Below are positions 57,146-64,000 of a DNA stretch of 64,000 nt, piece by piece. The notes under the pieces are model-generated. The model did no database searches, was not told the DNA's origin, and saw only the letters and a program-made list of their open reading frames with translations. A program made the position numbers and the translations under genes. Source of the DNA: an uncultured Pseudomonas sp. (GTDB lineage: Bacteria; Pseudomonadota; Gammaproteobacteria; Pseudomonadales; Pseudomonadaceae); NCBI RefSeq assembly GCF_946885955.1, contig NZ_CAMPHI010000001.1:124001-188000 (forward strand), in the 5' to 3' direction. How positions within the stretch are numbered: position 1 is the first letter of the stretch; the number at the start of each line of letters is the position of its first letter.

Positions 57146-57610
57146 CTAGTGGCTGTGCTCGACGGCCGGCGGGTCTTTTTGCACCGCCACTTCCAATTCG
57201 ATTACACCAGCCTTTTCGAAGGTCAGCTTCAGCGGAAAGCGCTCCCCGGCCTTGGCCTGCTGCTTCAGGTCGAACAGCATTACGTGATAGCCCATGGGCT
57301 CGAAGCGGACCTCGCCAGCAGCCGGGACCACCACGCTCGGCACCTGCTGCATCTTCATAACCCCATCTTCATGCAGGTGCTCGTGAAACTCCGCCTTGCC
57401 GGCGACCGGGCTACTCACCTCGAGCAAACGATCCGGGCTATCGGCCGAATTGTGCACGACAAAATAGGCTGCCGCGGTCGGCGCCACTGGCGGCATTTCA
57501 CGCGACCAGGGATGCTCGATATGCAACTGACCCAGGGTGTAGTCATGGGCATAGGCCGGCAGGCCGGCAGCCAGCGACGCAATCAGCAGCAGGATATTTC
57601 TCAACGACAT
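57146..57610 (-). CDS. Periplasmic PCu(A)C-type copper chaperone
   Basis: 154-residue exported protein with signal peptide ending PAYAHD. The mature cupredoxin-like domain carries His and Met residues typical of PCu(A)C (MPPVAPTAAAYF, EFHEHLHEDGVMKM, GYHVMLFDL), and a His-rich tail (VEHSH). It delivers Cu(I) to cytochrome oxidase in known members. Followed upstream on this strand by PepSY and DUF2946 genes, a copper-associated set. Confidence 0.88.
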   Translation of the reverse strand: MSLRNILLLIASLAAGLPAYAHDYTLGQLHIEHPWSREMPPVAPTAAAYFVVHNSADSPDRLLEVSSPVAGKAEFHEHLHEDGVMKMQQVPSVVVPAAGEVRFEPMGYHVMLFDLKQQAKAGERFPLKLTFEKAGVIELEVAVQKDPPAVEHSH

Positions 57611-57676
57611 AAGCAGATCTCCATAAGCGGATCGAGTCCGCGGTAAACAACGGTTATCGAATCACTCGGCACACAA

Positions 57677-59053
57677 TCAGGCATTGCTGGCCAGGCGGCG
57701 TGGTGCGAGAACGCGCGAAAACAGCCAATCGAGCAGCCCGATCAGAACCAGCGAGGCGCCCACCAGGGGAAAGGCAATGCCCAACAGCACCATGGCCACC
57801 ACCGCGGTTTTCCAGCGCGGCAGATCATGGCGCAGCGGCGGCACGCCGAAACGCCCCGGCGGACGGCGCATCCACCAAAGCACCAGGCCGCTGACCGCAC
57901 CGAACAGGATCATCAGGCAGACCAGCAGCATCAGCAGCTGATTGGCCAAACCGAACAGCTTGCCCTCGTGCAGCATCACCCCGGTTTCCACGGTGCGCGC
58001 GACCGCGCCGTAATCCTTCCAGCGCACATCGGCGAGCACCGCACCGCTGTATTGATCGAGGTGCAGGGTGGCATCGTTGCGTGGGTCATCGGCGAACAGG
58101 GCGATGCTGAACACACCCCGCTCGCCCTTGGGCCAGGTGATGCTGTAACCAGGCTGCACGCCGCGGGCGACGGCACTGTCGACCACCTGTTGCAGGCTGA
58201 TTTGCCTAGCGGACGACGCCGGCTCGGCCGCCCCGTGCGCGTTGTGCGCTGCGTGCGGATCCGAGGCTGGCAGCGGTGTGGTTTCCACCGCCCAGGCCAC
58301 GGTCTGCTGGCTGCTGTCATTGAGACTGCCGGCGAGCGTGGCGGATTCAGGCACCTGATCCCACATCGCCGCGGGAAAGTGGTTCCAGGCGCCGGCGAAC
58401 TGCGCGCCCCAGAACCCGGTCCAGGTCATGCCGCTCAGCAACATGAAAAGCAGCAATAGCGCCCCCCAGAATCCGCTCACCGCATGCAGGTCGCGCCACA
58501 GCAGGCGCCCACGCGCGCTCAGGCGCGGCCACAGCACACCGGCACTGCCAGCGCCACGCGGCCACCACAGATACAGGCCGGAGACCACCAGGACGATCCC
58601 CCAGCCAGCCGCCAGCTCGATCAGGCGATCGCCGAACGGGCCGATCATCAAGTCGCCATGCAGGGTCCGCACGACGGTCTGCAGGTTGCTGGTCGCATCC
58701 TGGCTGCCCAGCAACTCGGCGCGATAGGGGTCGACGAAGACATTCAAGGTCCGCTCGCCGTCGGCGATCAGGAACTGCGCGCTGCGCCCTGCTGCGACCG
58801 GTGGCCAATACTGCTTGAGCGTGGCCTGCGGGTAGGCCCGACGCAACGCCTGCAATTGTTGATCAGCGCTGGTTGTCTGCGCGGCAACCGGCACTTCGAG
58901 CAGTTCGGCATACATCAGCCGATCCAGCTGCGGTTTGAACAGGTAGATGATCCCGGTCAGCGACAACAGGATCATGAAGGGAATAACGAAGAGCCCGGCA
59001 TAGAAATGCCAACGCCAGGCCAGGTTATAGAACGACGGGGAGGCTGTTTTCAT
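57677..59053 (-). CDS. PepSY-associated membrane protein
   Basis: 458-residue inner-membrane protein with four main transmembrane helices (about 15-40, 145-165, 195-215, 365-390) plus a C-terminal pair near 415-440, and two periplasmic PepSY regions. A His-rich insert (SDPHAAHNAHGAAE) near residue 270 may bind metal. Conserved His residues in the helices suit haem or metal handling. Gene context (DUF2946, PCu(A)C) points to copper; iron-siderophore reduction is the alternative for this family. Overlaps the start of the preceding small gene by four bases. Confidence 0.85.
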   Translation of the reverse strand: MKTASPSFYNLAWRWHFYAGLFVIPFMILLSLTGIIYLFKPQLDRLMYAELLEVPVAAQTTSADQQLQALRRAYPQATLKQYWPPVAAGRSAQFLIADGERTLNVFVDPYRAELLGSQDATSNLQTVVRTLHGDLMIGPFGDRLIELAAGWGIVLVVSGLYLWWPRGAGSAGVLWPRLSARGRLLWRDLHAVSGFWGALLLLFMLLSGMTWTGFWGAQFAGAWNHFPAAMWDQVPESATLAGSLNDSSQQTVAWAVETTPLPASDPHAAHNAHGAAEPASSARQISLQQVVDSAVARGVQPGYSITWPKGERGVFSIALFADDPRNDATLHLDQYSGAVLADVRWKDYGAVARTVETGVMLHEGKLFGLANQLLMLLVCLMILFGAVSGLVLWWMRRPPGRFGVPPLRHDLPRWKTAVVAMVLLGIAFPLVGASLVLIGLLDWLFSRVLAPRRLASNA

Positions 59054-59214
59054 TGTTCGGTTCCTCGTGCCGCGGTCGACCGGGCGCGCAAGGTGAAGGA
59101 CGCGGCAGCCGCTGCGGGCCGATAGCGTCCATATCGTTCGAAGTATTCGGCTCCGGGACGGACGGCCGGACAGGCACTCGCCGTCAGCGGGTCGATAACG
59201 GGTAACGGAGGCAT
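59050..59214 (-). CDS. Small hypothetical protein upstream of the PepSY gene
   Basis: 54 residues starting at an ATG preceded closely by GGGGAAG and overlapping the PepSY gene start by four bases (ATGA). Sequence is polar and basic at the C-terminus (FTLRARSTAARGTEQ), with no recognised domain and no signal peptide. The coupled arrangement favours a real gene, but the composition is not convincing. Confidence 0.42.
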   Translation of the reverse strand: MPPLPVIDPLTASACPAVRPGAEYFERYGRYRPAAAAASFTLRARSTAARGTEQ

Positions 59215-59327
59215 GGACTTCCCCAAGTCATGTTCTTCGGGCCGGGCGGGCACCGAAAAACCTCGGTTTCATTGGCTGTTAGGTCTGCGGTCACGGCCAC
59301 GGCCATGGGGGCCTGACGCAGCGAGAT

Positions 59328-59717
59328 TTACGCCAGCAAGGGGGAAGCGCGGGGATTGGCCGAGGGCCAGAGATAGCGGACCGGCAGGCCGACCCGCCCG
59401 GGGCGGGGACTGAGTCGCGGTTGGCGCATCGGCAGCAGGCCGAGCAAGCCGAAGAAGGCGGCCAGGGCCAAGCCGACGAAGCTGGAGCACAGCGAACAGG
59501 CAAAACCCGTGGCCGGATTGGCGGTCGGTACGCCGCTCCCGGTCAGATCGCCATTCAGGGCGCCGCCCAGCGCACCACCGCAATAGGAACCGTCCAGCCC
59601 GCTGAGCTGCATGCCGGCCATCTGGCCATGGCCGATGCTGCAGGCGAGCGCGCTGAGCAGCACGCTGAAGTACAGCATCCAGGCCAGTAATGGGCGATTA
59701 GGGCGGGTCAGGTTCAT
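59328..59717 (-). CDS. DUF2946 exported/membrane protein
   Basis: 129 residues from the ATG at 59717. N-terminal hydrophobic helix (LLAWMLYFSVLLSALACSIGHG), a Gly-rich middle and a second hydrophobic segment containing ACSLCSS. The CxxC-like ACSLC and early Cys-His residues are typical of DUF2946 proteins, which occur beside copper-resistance and TonB copper-receptor genes. Upstream extension to 59771 has no ribosome site. First gene of the minus-strand copper set. Confidence 0.72.
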   Translation of the reverse strand: MNLTRPNRPLLAWMLYFSVLLSALACSIGHGQMAGMQLSGLDGSYCGGALGGALNGDLTGSGVPTANPATGFACSLCSSFVGLALAAFFGLLGLLPMRQPRLSPRPGRVGLPVRYLWPSANPRASPLLA

Positions 59718-59890
59718 GGCGGCGACTCTAACAGCCGCCGCGGTCGTCGCCAAGCCGGGGAAATATCGCAAACGCAGTTCGCCGGCATGCGCAACCCCGA
59801 CGGCAATCCGGCCGGCTGCTAGACTCTGTCACTCATGAGCAAGCGGCTGCGCAAAGCGCCCGATTCACCCGCACGCAGGCGACGTTAAGG

Positions 59891-61726
59891 ATGCGATCCG
59901 ATTTTGTAAGCCCGTTACGCGTAGCCGCCATCTATGCCCTGTTCAGCAGCGCCTGGATCATGGGCAGCGACTACCTGCTGGATGCACTGGGCGGTGACAG
60001 CCTGCTGATCAGCCGCCTGCAAACCGTCAAAGGCCTGCTGTTCATTCTGCTCAGCAGCCTGCTGATCCTGTTTCTCAGCTACCGCGATCGCCGCGCGCAG
60101 CGGCGTCTGCTCGACGAGCTGAACCACAATACCCGCCTGCTGCAACAAACCCAGCACACCGCCGGCCTGGGTTACTGGCAATACGACGGACGCTTGCACT
60201 GGAGCGAGGAGGCGCTGCGACTCTTGGCCCGCCCAACGGAGGACGCCTTCAGCAGCGTCGAGCAACTGCTCGCCTGGCTGCACCCGGCCGAACGCCCCGC
60301 CGTGCAGCGCGCCTGGCAGGCCCTGATCGAAGAACGCCAAGCGCTATCGATCAGCGCCCGCCTCTACCTGCCGCAACAACCGCAGTGCAGCTGGGTACTG
60401 CTGCGCGCCGAGGTGGATTGCAATGGGCGACTCCTCGGCACCGTACAGGACATCAGCAACCAGAAGCGCGACGAAGCGGCACTGCGCGAAAGCGAACAAC
60501 GCTTCCGTCAACTCTTCGAGCGCACCCCGCGCATTGCCGTGCAGGGCTACGACCGCGAACGCCGGGTGATCTACTGGAACCAGGCGAGCACACAGCTGTA
60601 TGGCTACAGCATGCAGGAGGCCATGGGCAAACGCCTGGAAGAACTGATAGTGCCCAAGGCGGGCCGCCCTCATGTCGTCGCGGCGATCAACAGCTGGCTG
60701 CTCGGCGGCCCGGCCATCCAGGCGGCCGAAGTGCAACTGCAACGCAAGGACGGCAAGCTGATCTGGGTGTTTTCCAGCCATTCGATGTTGCGCAATACCC
60801 GCGACCAGCTGGAGCTGTATTGCATCGACATCGACCTCAGCGAACAAAAGCAGACCTACAACGACCTGCACGCCAGCGAGGAACGTTTTCGCGACCTGGT
60901 CGAGCACCTGAACGACGCGATCTTTCTCGCCGACGCCGATGGCCGTCTGACGTTCCATAACCCGGCCTGGGCGCAACTCAGCGGCTTTCAACGCGACGAG
61001 AGCCTGGGCCAAGCGCTCGATGGATTCTTCACCGAGCCCGACCGATCAGCCCTCGCCGCGCACATAGCGGCAATCGCCAGCGGCACCCGCAGCAGCCTGC
61101 GTGGCGAATTCCAGCTGCGCCGCCGCGACGGCCAGATCCGCCGGGTTGAGCTGCAGCTCAACCATAGCCAGGCCGACAACAGCTTACGCGGGTGCCTGCG
61201 CGACATTCACGAGCGCTTCGAGCTGCAACAGTTGCAGGAAGCCCGCAATGACGTGCTCGACGACCTGCTGGCGAGCAGCCCGCTGGCACAGACGCTCGAC
61301 GATATCAGCGCGCGCTTGCAGGGTCTCAATCCGCATATGCAGGTATCGATCATGCTGCTCGACGAGGCTCGCTGCCTGCACGTGGCCAGCGCCCCGAGCC
61401 TGCCCGCCGACTATTGCCAGGCTATCGATGGTATCCAGGCGGCGGCGGAAATCGGCTCCTGCGGGCATGCCGCCTACAGCGGCGAACTGACGATCGCCGA
61501 GGACCTCAACCAGCATCCCTATTGGCAAAACTACCGCGAGCTGACCAACCGCGCCGGCCTGCATGCCTGCTGGTCGCTGCCGTTCAAGAACGACCAGGGC
61601 CGGGTGCTGGGCACCTTCGGTATCTATTACGATCGGCCTACGCTCCCCAGCGACGCGGATATCGCCCTGGTCACCGAATTCACCCGTCTGGCGAGCCTGG
61701 CGGTGCAGCAACAACAGCCGCGTTGA
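59891..61726 (+). CDS. PAS/GAF sensor protein without an output domain
   Basis: 611 residues. Two N-terminal transmembrane helices (about 10-30 and 43-62) are followed by a short coiled segment, three PAS domains (about 85-195, 205-315, 325-440, each with a PAC-like end such as GTVQDISNQK) and a C-terminal GAF domain (about 455-605). The chain stops right after GAF: no GGDEF, EAL, kinase or HTH follows, and the next gene is convergent. It may have lost a GGDEF/EAL output or act by protein contact. Confidence 0.85.
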   Translation: MRSDFVSPLRVAAIYALFSSAWIMGSDYLLDALGGDSLLISRLQTVKGLLFILLSSLLILFLSYRDRRAQRRLLDELNHNTRLLQQTQHTAGLGYWQYDGRLHWSEEALRLLARPTEDAFSSVEQLLAWLHPAERPAVQRAWQALIEERQALSISARLYLPQQPQCSWVLLRAEVDCNGRLLGTVQDISNQKRDEAALRESEQRFRQLFERTPRIAVQGYDRERRVIYWNQASTQLYGYSMQEAMGKRLEELIVPKAGRPHVVAAINSWLLGGPAIQAAEVQLQRKDGKLIWVFSSHSMLRNTRDQLELYCIDIDLSEQKQTYNDLHASEERFRDLVEHLNDAIFLADADGRLTFHNPAWAQLSGFQRDESLGQALDGFFTEPDRSALAAHIAAIASGTRSSLRGEFQLRRRDGQIRRVELQLNHSQADNSLRGCLRDIHERFELQQLQEARNDVLDDLLASSPLAQTLDDISARLQGLNPHMQVSIMLLDEARCLHVASAPSLPADYCQAIDGIQAAAEIGSCGHAAYSGELTIAEDLNQHPYWQNYRELTNRAGLHACWSLPFKNDQGRVLGTFGIYYDRPTLPSDADIALVTEFTRLASLAVQQQQPR

Positions 61727-61780
61727 AGCAGGCGAGCGCCTGGCAGGCCGGGTCGGCGTAACGGATTGCCAACTGATCGA

Positions 61781-62971
61781 TCAACGTGCCATGGCGCGGG
61801 CACGTCGTTCGGCCCAACGGGTGAACAGTACGCAGGTCACCGCCAGCACCGCACAGGCGAAAATCACCTCGGCCATCGGCCCCGCGCTGCCGTCATGCAA
61901 CACGCCGACCAGCGATGCGGCGCTGGCGGCGATGCCGAACTGCAGGCTGCCGAGCAAGGCCGAAGCGCTACCGGCCTGACGCCCCTGCCCAGCCATGGCA
62001 GAAGCCGAGGAATTGGGCAACAGCACGCCGAGGCAGGCGATGCAGCCGAACAACGGCAACAGCAGCGGCCATAGCGATGCCGGCTGCGCCAGCGCCACCA
62101 GCAGCAGGATCAGCGCGAACGACACATAGACCCAGACGATGCGGCGCAGCCAGTAACCTGGGCCATGGCGCGCCACCAGCCAGGCGTTGATCTGAGCCAG
62201 AAGGATGAAGCCCAGGGCGTTGGTGCCGAACAACCAACCGAAATGCTCCGGCGGCACCCCGTACAGCTCGATGAACACAAAGGGCGAGCCGGCGATATAG
62301 GCGAACATGCCCGCGACGGCGAAGCCACCGGTCAAGGCATAACCAATAAATGGCAGATCGGCGACCAGCCGCAGATAGGCGCGACCGCTCCCGCGCAAGG
62401 GGGCGGCGGGTGCGTCCGCCGCCAGGGTTTCCGGCAGCCATACCGCCACACCGATCAGACAGAGCGTGCCGAACAGCGCCAAGCTGATGAAGATCGATGG
62501 CCAACCCAGCGTGGTGAGCAACAGACCACCGGCCAGGGGAGCGAGGATCGGCGCCAGGCCCATCACCAGCATCATCTGCGAAAACACCTTGGCCGAGTGG
62601 ATCGGATCGCACAGGTCGCGCACCACCGCCCGCGACACCACCATCCCGGCACAACCGCCCAGAGCCTGGACGAAGCGTGCCGCGATCAGCCATTCCAGGC
62701 TCGGTGCCAGCGCGCACGCCAGCGATGCCAGGGCGAACAGAGAGACCCCGACCAGCAGCGGCGCACGTCGTCCGAAGCGGTCCGCCAGGGGACCGTAGAG
62801 CAACTGACCGAAGGCCAGGCCGACGAAATAGGCCGCGAGCGACAGCTGCACGTGCTCCACATCGGTGGCGAATACCCGCGCCAGCGTCGGAAAACTCGGC
62901 AGGTAGAAATCGATCGCCAAGGGCCCGAAGGCGCTCAGCGCGCCGAGAATCAGCAAAATGCGTAATGCCAT
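61781..62971 (-). CDS. Bcr/CflA-family multidrug MFS exporter
   Basis: 396-residue transporter with 12 predicted helices. The family N-terminus LGALSAFGPLAIDFYLPSFP and the loop 2-3 motif GPLADRFGRRAPLLVG are clear. Members export bicyclomycin, chloramphenicol and similar drugs; the substrate here is unknown. The start is the ATG at 62971 with AGGA upstream; the frame extends to 63022 without support. Confidence 0.92.
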   Translation of the reverse strand: MALRILLILGALSAFGPLAIDFYLPSFPTLARVFATDVEHVQLSLAAYFVGLAFGQLLYGPLADRFGRRAPLLVGVSLFALASLACALAPSLEWLIAARFVQALGGCAGMVVSRAVVRDLCDPIHSAKVFSQMMLVMGLAPILAPLAGGLLLTTLGWPSIFISLALFGTLCLIGVAVWLPETLAADAPAAPLRGSGRAYLRLVADLPFIGYALTGGFAVAGMFAYIAGSPFVFIELYGVPPEHFGWLFGTNALGFILLAQINAWLVARHGPGYWLRRIVWVYVSFALILLLVALAQPASLWPLLLPLFGCIACLGVLLPNSSASAMAGQGRQAGSASALLGSLQFGIAASAASLVGVLHDGSAGPMAEVIFACAVLAVTCVLFTRWAERRARAMAR

Positions 62972-63018
62972 GTCAGTCCTGGTAGTTAAGGGCGCGCCGG
63001 GGCCGTTGTAACACGGCT

Positions 63019-63063
63019 GCAATCCGGGGCAAGCCGGCGCCCGGCAAACCGCTCCCGGATTGC
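63019..63063. repeat. Extragenic hairpin, GCAATCCGGG...CCCGGATTGC family
   Basis: Perfect 10-bp arms at 63019-63028 and 63054-63063, identical to those at 40805-40842. Located between the RND gene end and the MFS gene start. Confidence 0.7.
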
Positions 63064-63094
63064 CTCCGGGTTACGGTTTGTGCGGGCCAAGCCA

Positions 63095-64000
63095 TCAAAC
63101 CGGCTTGGCGTTCTTCTTGCGTCCCTTGCCGAGCTTTTCCGCCAACGACTCCACCAACAGGTAGAACATCGGGATCAGGAAAATCGCCAGCACGGTCGCC
63201 GCGATCATGCCGCCGATCACCCCGGTGCCGATCGAATGGCGGCTGGCCGAACCGGCACCGCTGCTGATAGCCAGCGGCACCACGCCGAGGATAAAGGCCA
63301 GGGAGGTCATGATGATCGGCCGGAAGCGCAGCCGCGACGCTTGCAGGGCCGACTCGAAAATGCCCATACCCTGCTGGCGGCAAAGCACCGCGAACTCGAC
63401 GATCAGAATGGCGTTCTTCGCCGCCAGGCCGATCAGGGTGACCAGGCCGACCTGGAAGTACAGGTCGTTCTCCAGCCCGCGCAGCCAGACCGCGAGGATC
63501 GCCCCGAAGACCGCAAAGGGCACCGCGGTGACCACGGCCAGCGGCAGGGTCCAGCGCTCGTACTGCGCCGCGAGGATCAGGAACACCATAATCAGACCGA
63601 AGACGAACGCCATGCTACCGGAGCCCTGGGTCGCCAGTTCCTGATAGGCCGACCCGGTCCAGCCGATGCTGTAGCCGCTGCCGAGCACTTCGTCGGCGAT
63701 TTCCTGCACCGCCGCCAGGGCTTGCCCCGAGCTGTAGCCCGGCGCCGGTCCGCCGAGGATCTTCGCCGCCGGGTAGACGTTGAAGCGCGCGTAGGTGTCC
63801 GGGCCGAGAATGCGTTTGACCTTGACCAGGCTGGACAACGACACCAGCTCGCCGCTGGCCGAGCGCACATAGACCTGGGCCAGGTCCTCGGGCTTGCGGC
63901 GGAACGAGGATTCGGCCTGCAGGCTGACCTGAAAGGTACGGCCATACAGACTGAAGTCGTTGACGTAATAGCTGCCGAACGTCGCCTGCATGGCGGTGAA
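63095..64000 (-). CDS. RND efflux pump inner-membrane subunit, N-terminus beyond window
   Basis: The last 302 residues of an AcrB/MexB-type HAE1 transporter; the frame is open to the right edge. Visible are the porter-domain end ([12 protein letters not shown]), [28 protein letters not shown] helix 11-12 region near the end, [13 protein letters not shown] in helix 10 and a basic C-terminus. The N-terminal half with the proton-relay aspartates is outside the window. Substrate range cannot be told. The internal ATG at 63991 is not the start. Confidence 0.92.
   Translation of the reverse strand, partial: FTAMQATFGSYYVNDFSLYGRTFQVSLQAESSFRRKPEDLAQVYVRSASGELVSLSSLVKVKRILGPDTYARFNVYPAAKILGGPAPGYSSGQALAAVQEIADEVLGSGYSIGWTGSAYQELATQGSGSMAFVFGLIMVFLILAAQYERWTLPLAVVTAVPFAVFGAILAVWLRGLENDLYFQVGLVTLIGLAAKNAILIVEFAVLCRQQGMGIFESALQASRLRFRPIIMTSLAFILGVVPLAISSGAGSASRHSIGTGVIGGMIAATVLAIFLIPMFYLLVESLAEKLGKGRKKNAKPV

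Noticed and set aside
63991..63993. Internal ATG of the RND gene as its start
   Set aside because: The frame continues to the right edge of the window and the sequence there is the middle of an AcrB-type protein.

Overview
The window is a G+C-rich chromosomal segment of a gamma-proteobacterium of the genus Pseudomonas in the broad sense. The gene order speC - chemoreceptor - ampE/ampD - DUF1631 - nadC - pilA/pilB/pilC/pilD - coaE - yacG - (small conserved genes) - ndh - tRNAs - clpB - yfiH - rluD // bamD - pilS - pilR, with piuA/piuC/piuB on the left, follows from memory the P. aeruginosa PA4513-PA4547 region. Several blocks look inserted relative to that backbone: a PL7 alginate lyase, a RoxA-like di-haem cytochrome, prfC, a CLC channel, the fructose PTS operon, a ROK kinase and an ABC transporter. 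I cannot name the species.

Layout. 1-6.5 kb (minus): catecholate iron uptake, with TonB receptor piuA, hydroxylase piuC, an alpha-hydroxy-acid oxidase and a PepSY/flavodoxin reductase (piuB) that runs off the left edge. 6.8-9.1 kb (minus): PL7 lyase and ornithine decarboxylase speC. 9.6-15.6 kb (plus): di-haem cytochrome, prfC, two small exported or membrane proteins, CLC channel. 15.6-21.2 kb (minus): fruBKA, with divergent fruR and then a TatD-family gene (plus). 23.5-30.6 kb: chemoreceptor, ROK kinase, ampE/ampD and a DUF1631 protein. 30.9 kb: nadC. 32-40.7 kb: type IV pilus locus, coaE and yacG. 40.9-44.8 kb: small conserved genes, ndh and three tRNAs. 45-52.4 kb: second DUF1631, PilZ protein, clpB, yfiH and rluD. 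52.6-57 kb: bamD, pilS and pilR. 57-60 kb (minus): copper-handling genes. 60-64 kb: an output-less PAS/GAF sensor, a Bcr/CflA exporter and the end of an RND pump.

Most interesting region: where a full-length major pilin would be expected there is a split-pilin arrangement. On the minus strand, in order, are a 61-residue pilin that is only the N-terminal helix, a secreted six-cysteine protein, a hairpin terminator, a second 59-residue helix-only pilin with a GTG start (too short for ordinary ORF thresholds), and a coupled three-gene ABC transporter (permease, membrane-anchored helical-repeat protein, ATPase). This recalls the PilA-N/PilA-C pair of Geobacter and the PilGHI transporter of Myxococcus. 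It has a sigma-54 promoter, and pilB, pilC, pilD, pilS and pilR are all nearby.

Extragenic palindromes of several families are scattered through the window. One sits between clpB and its likely heat-shock promoter, and another supplies the stop codon of the alpha-hydroxy-acid oxidase.
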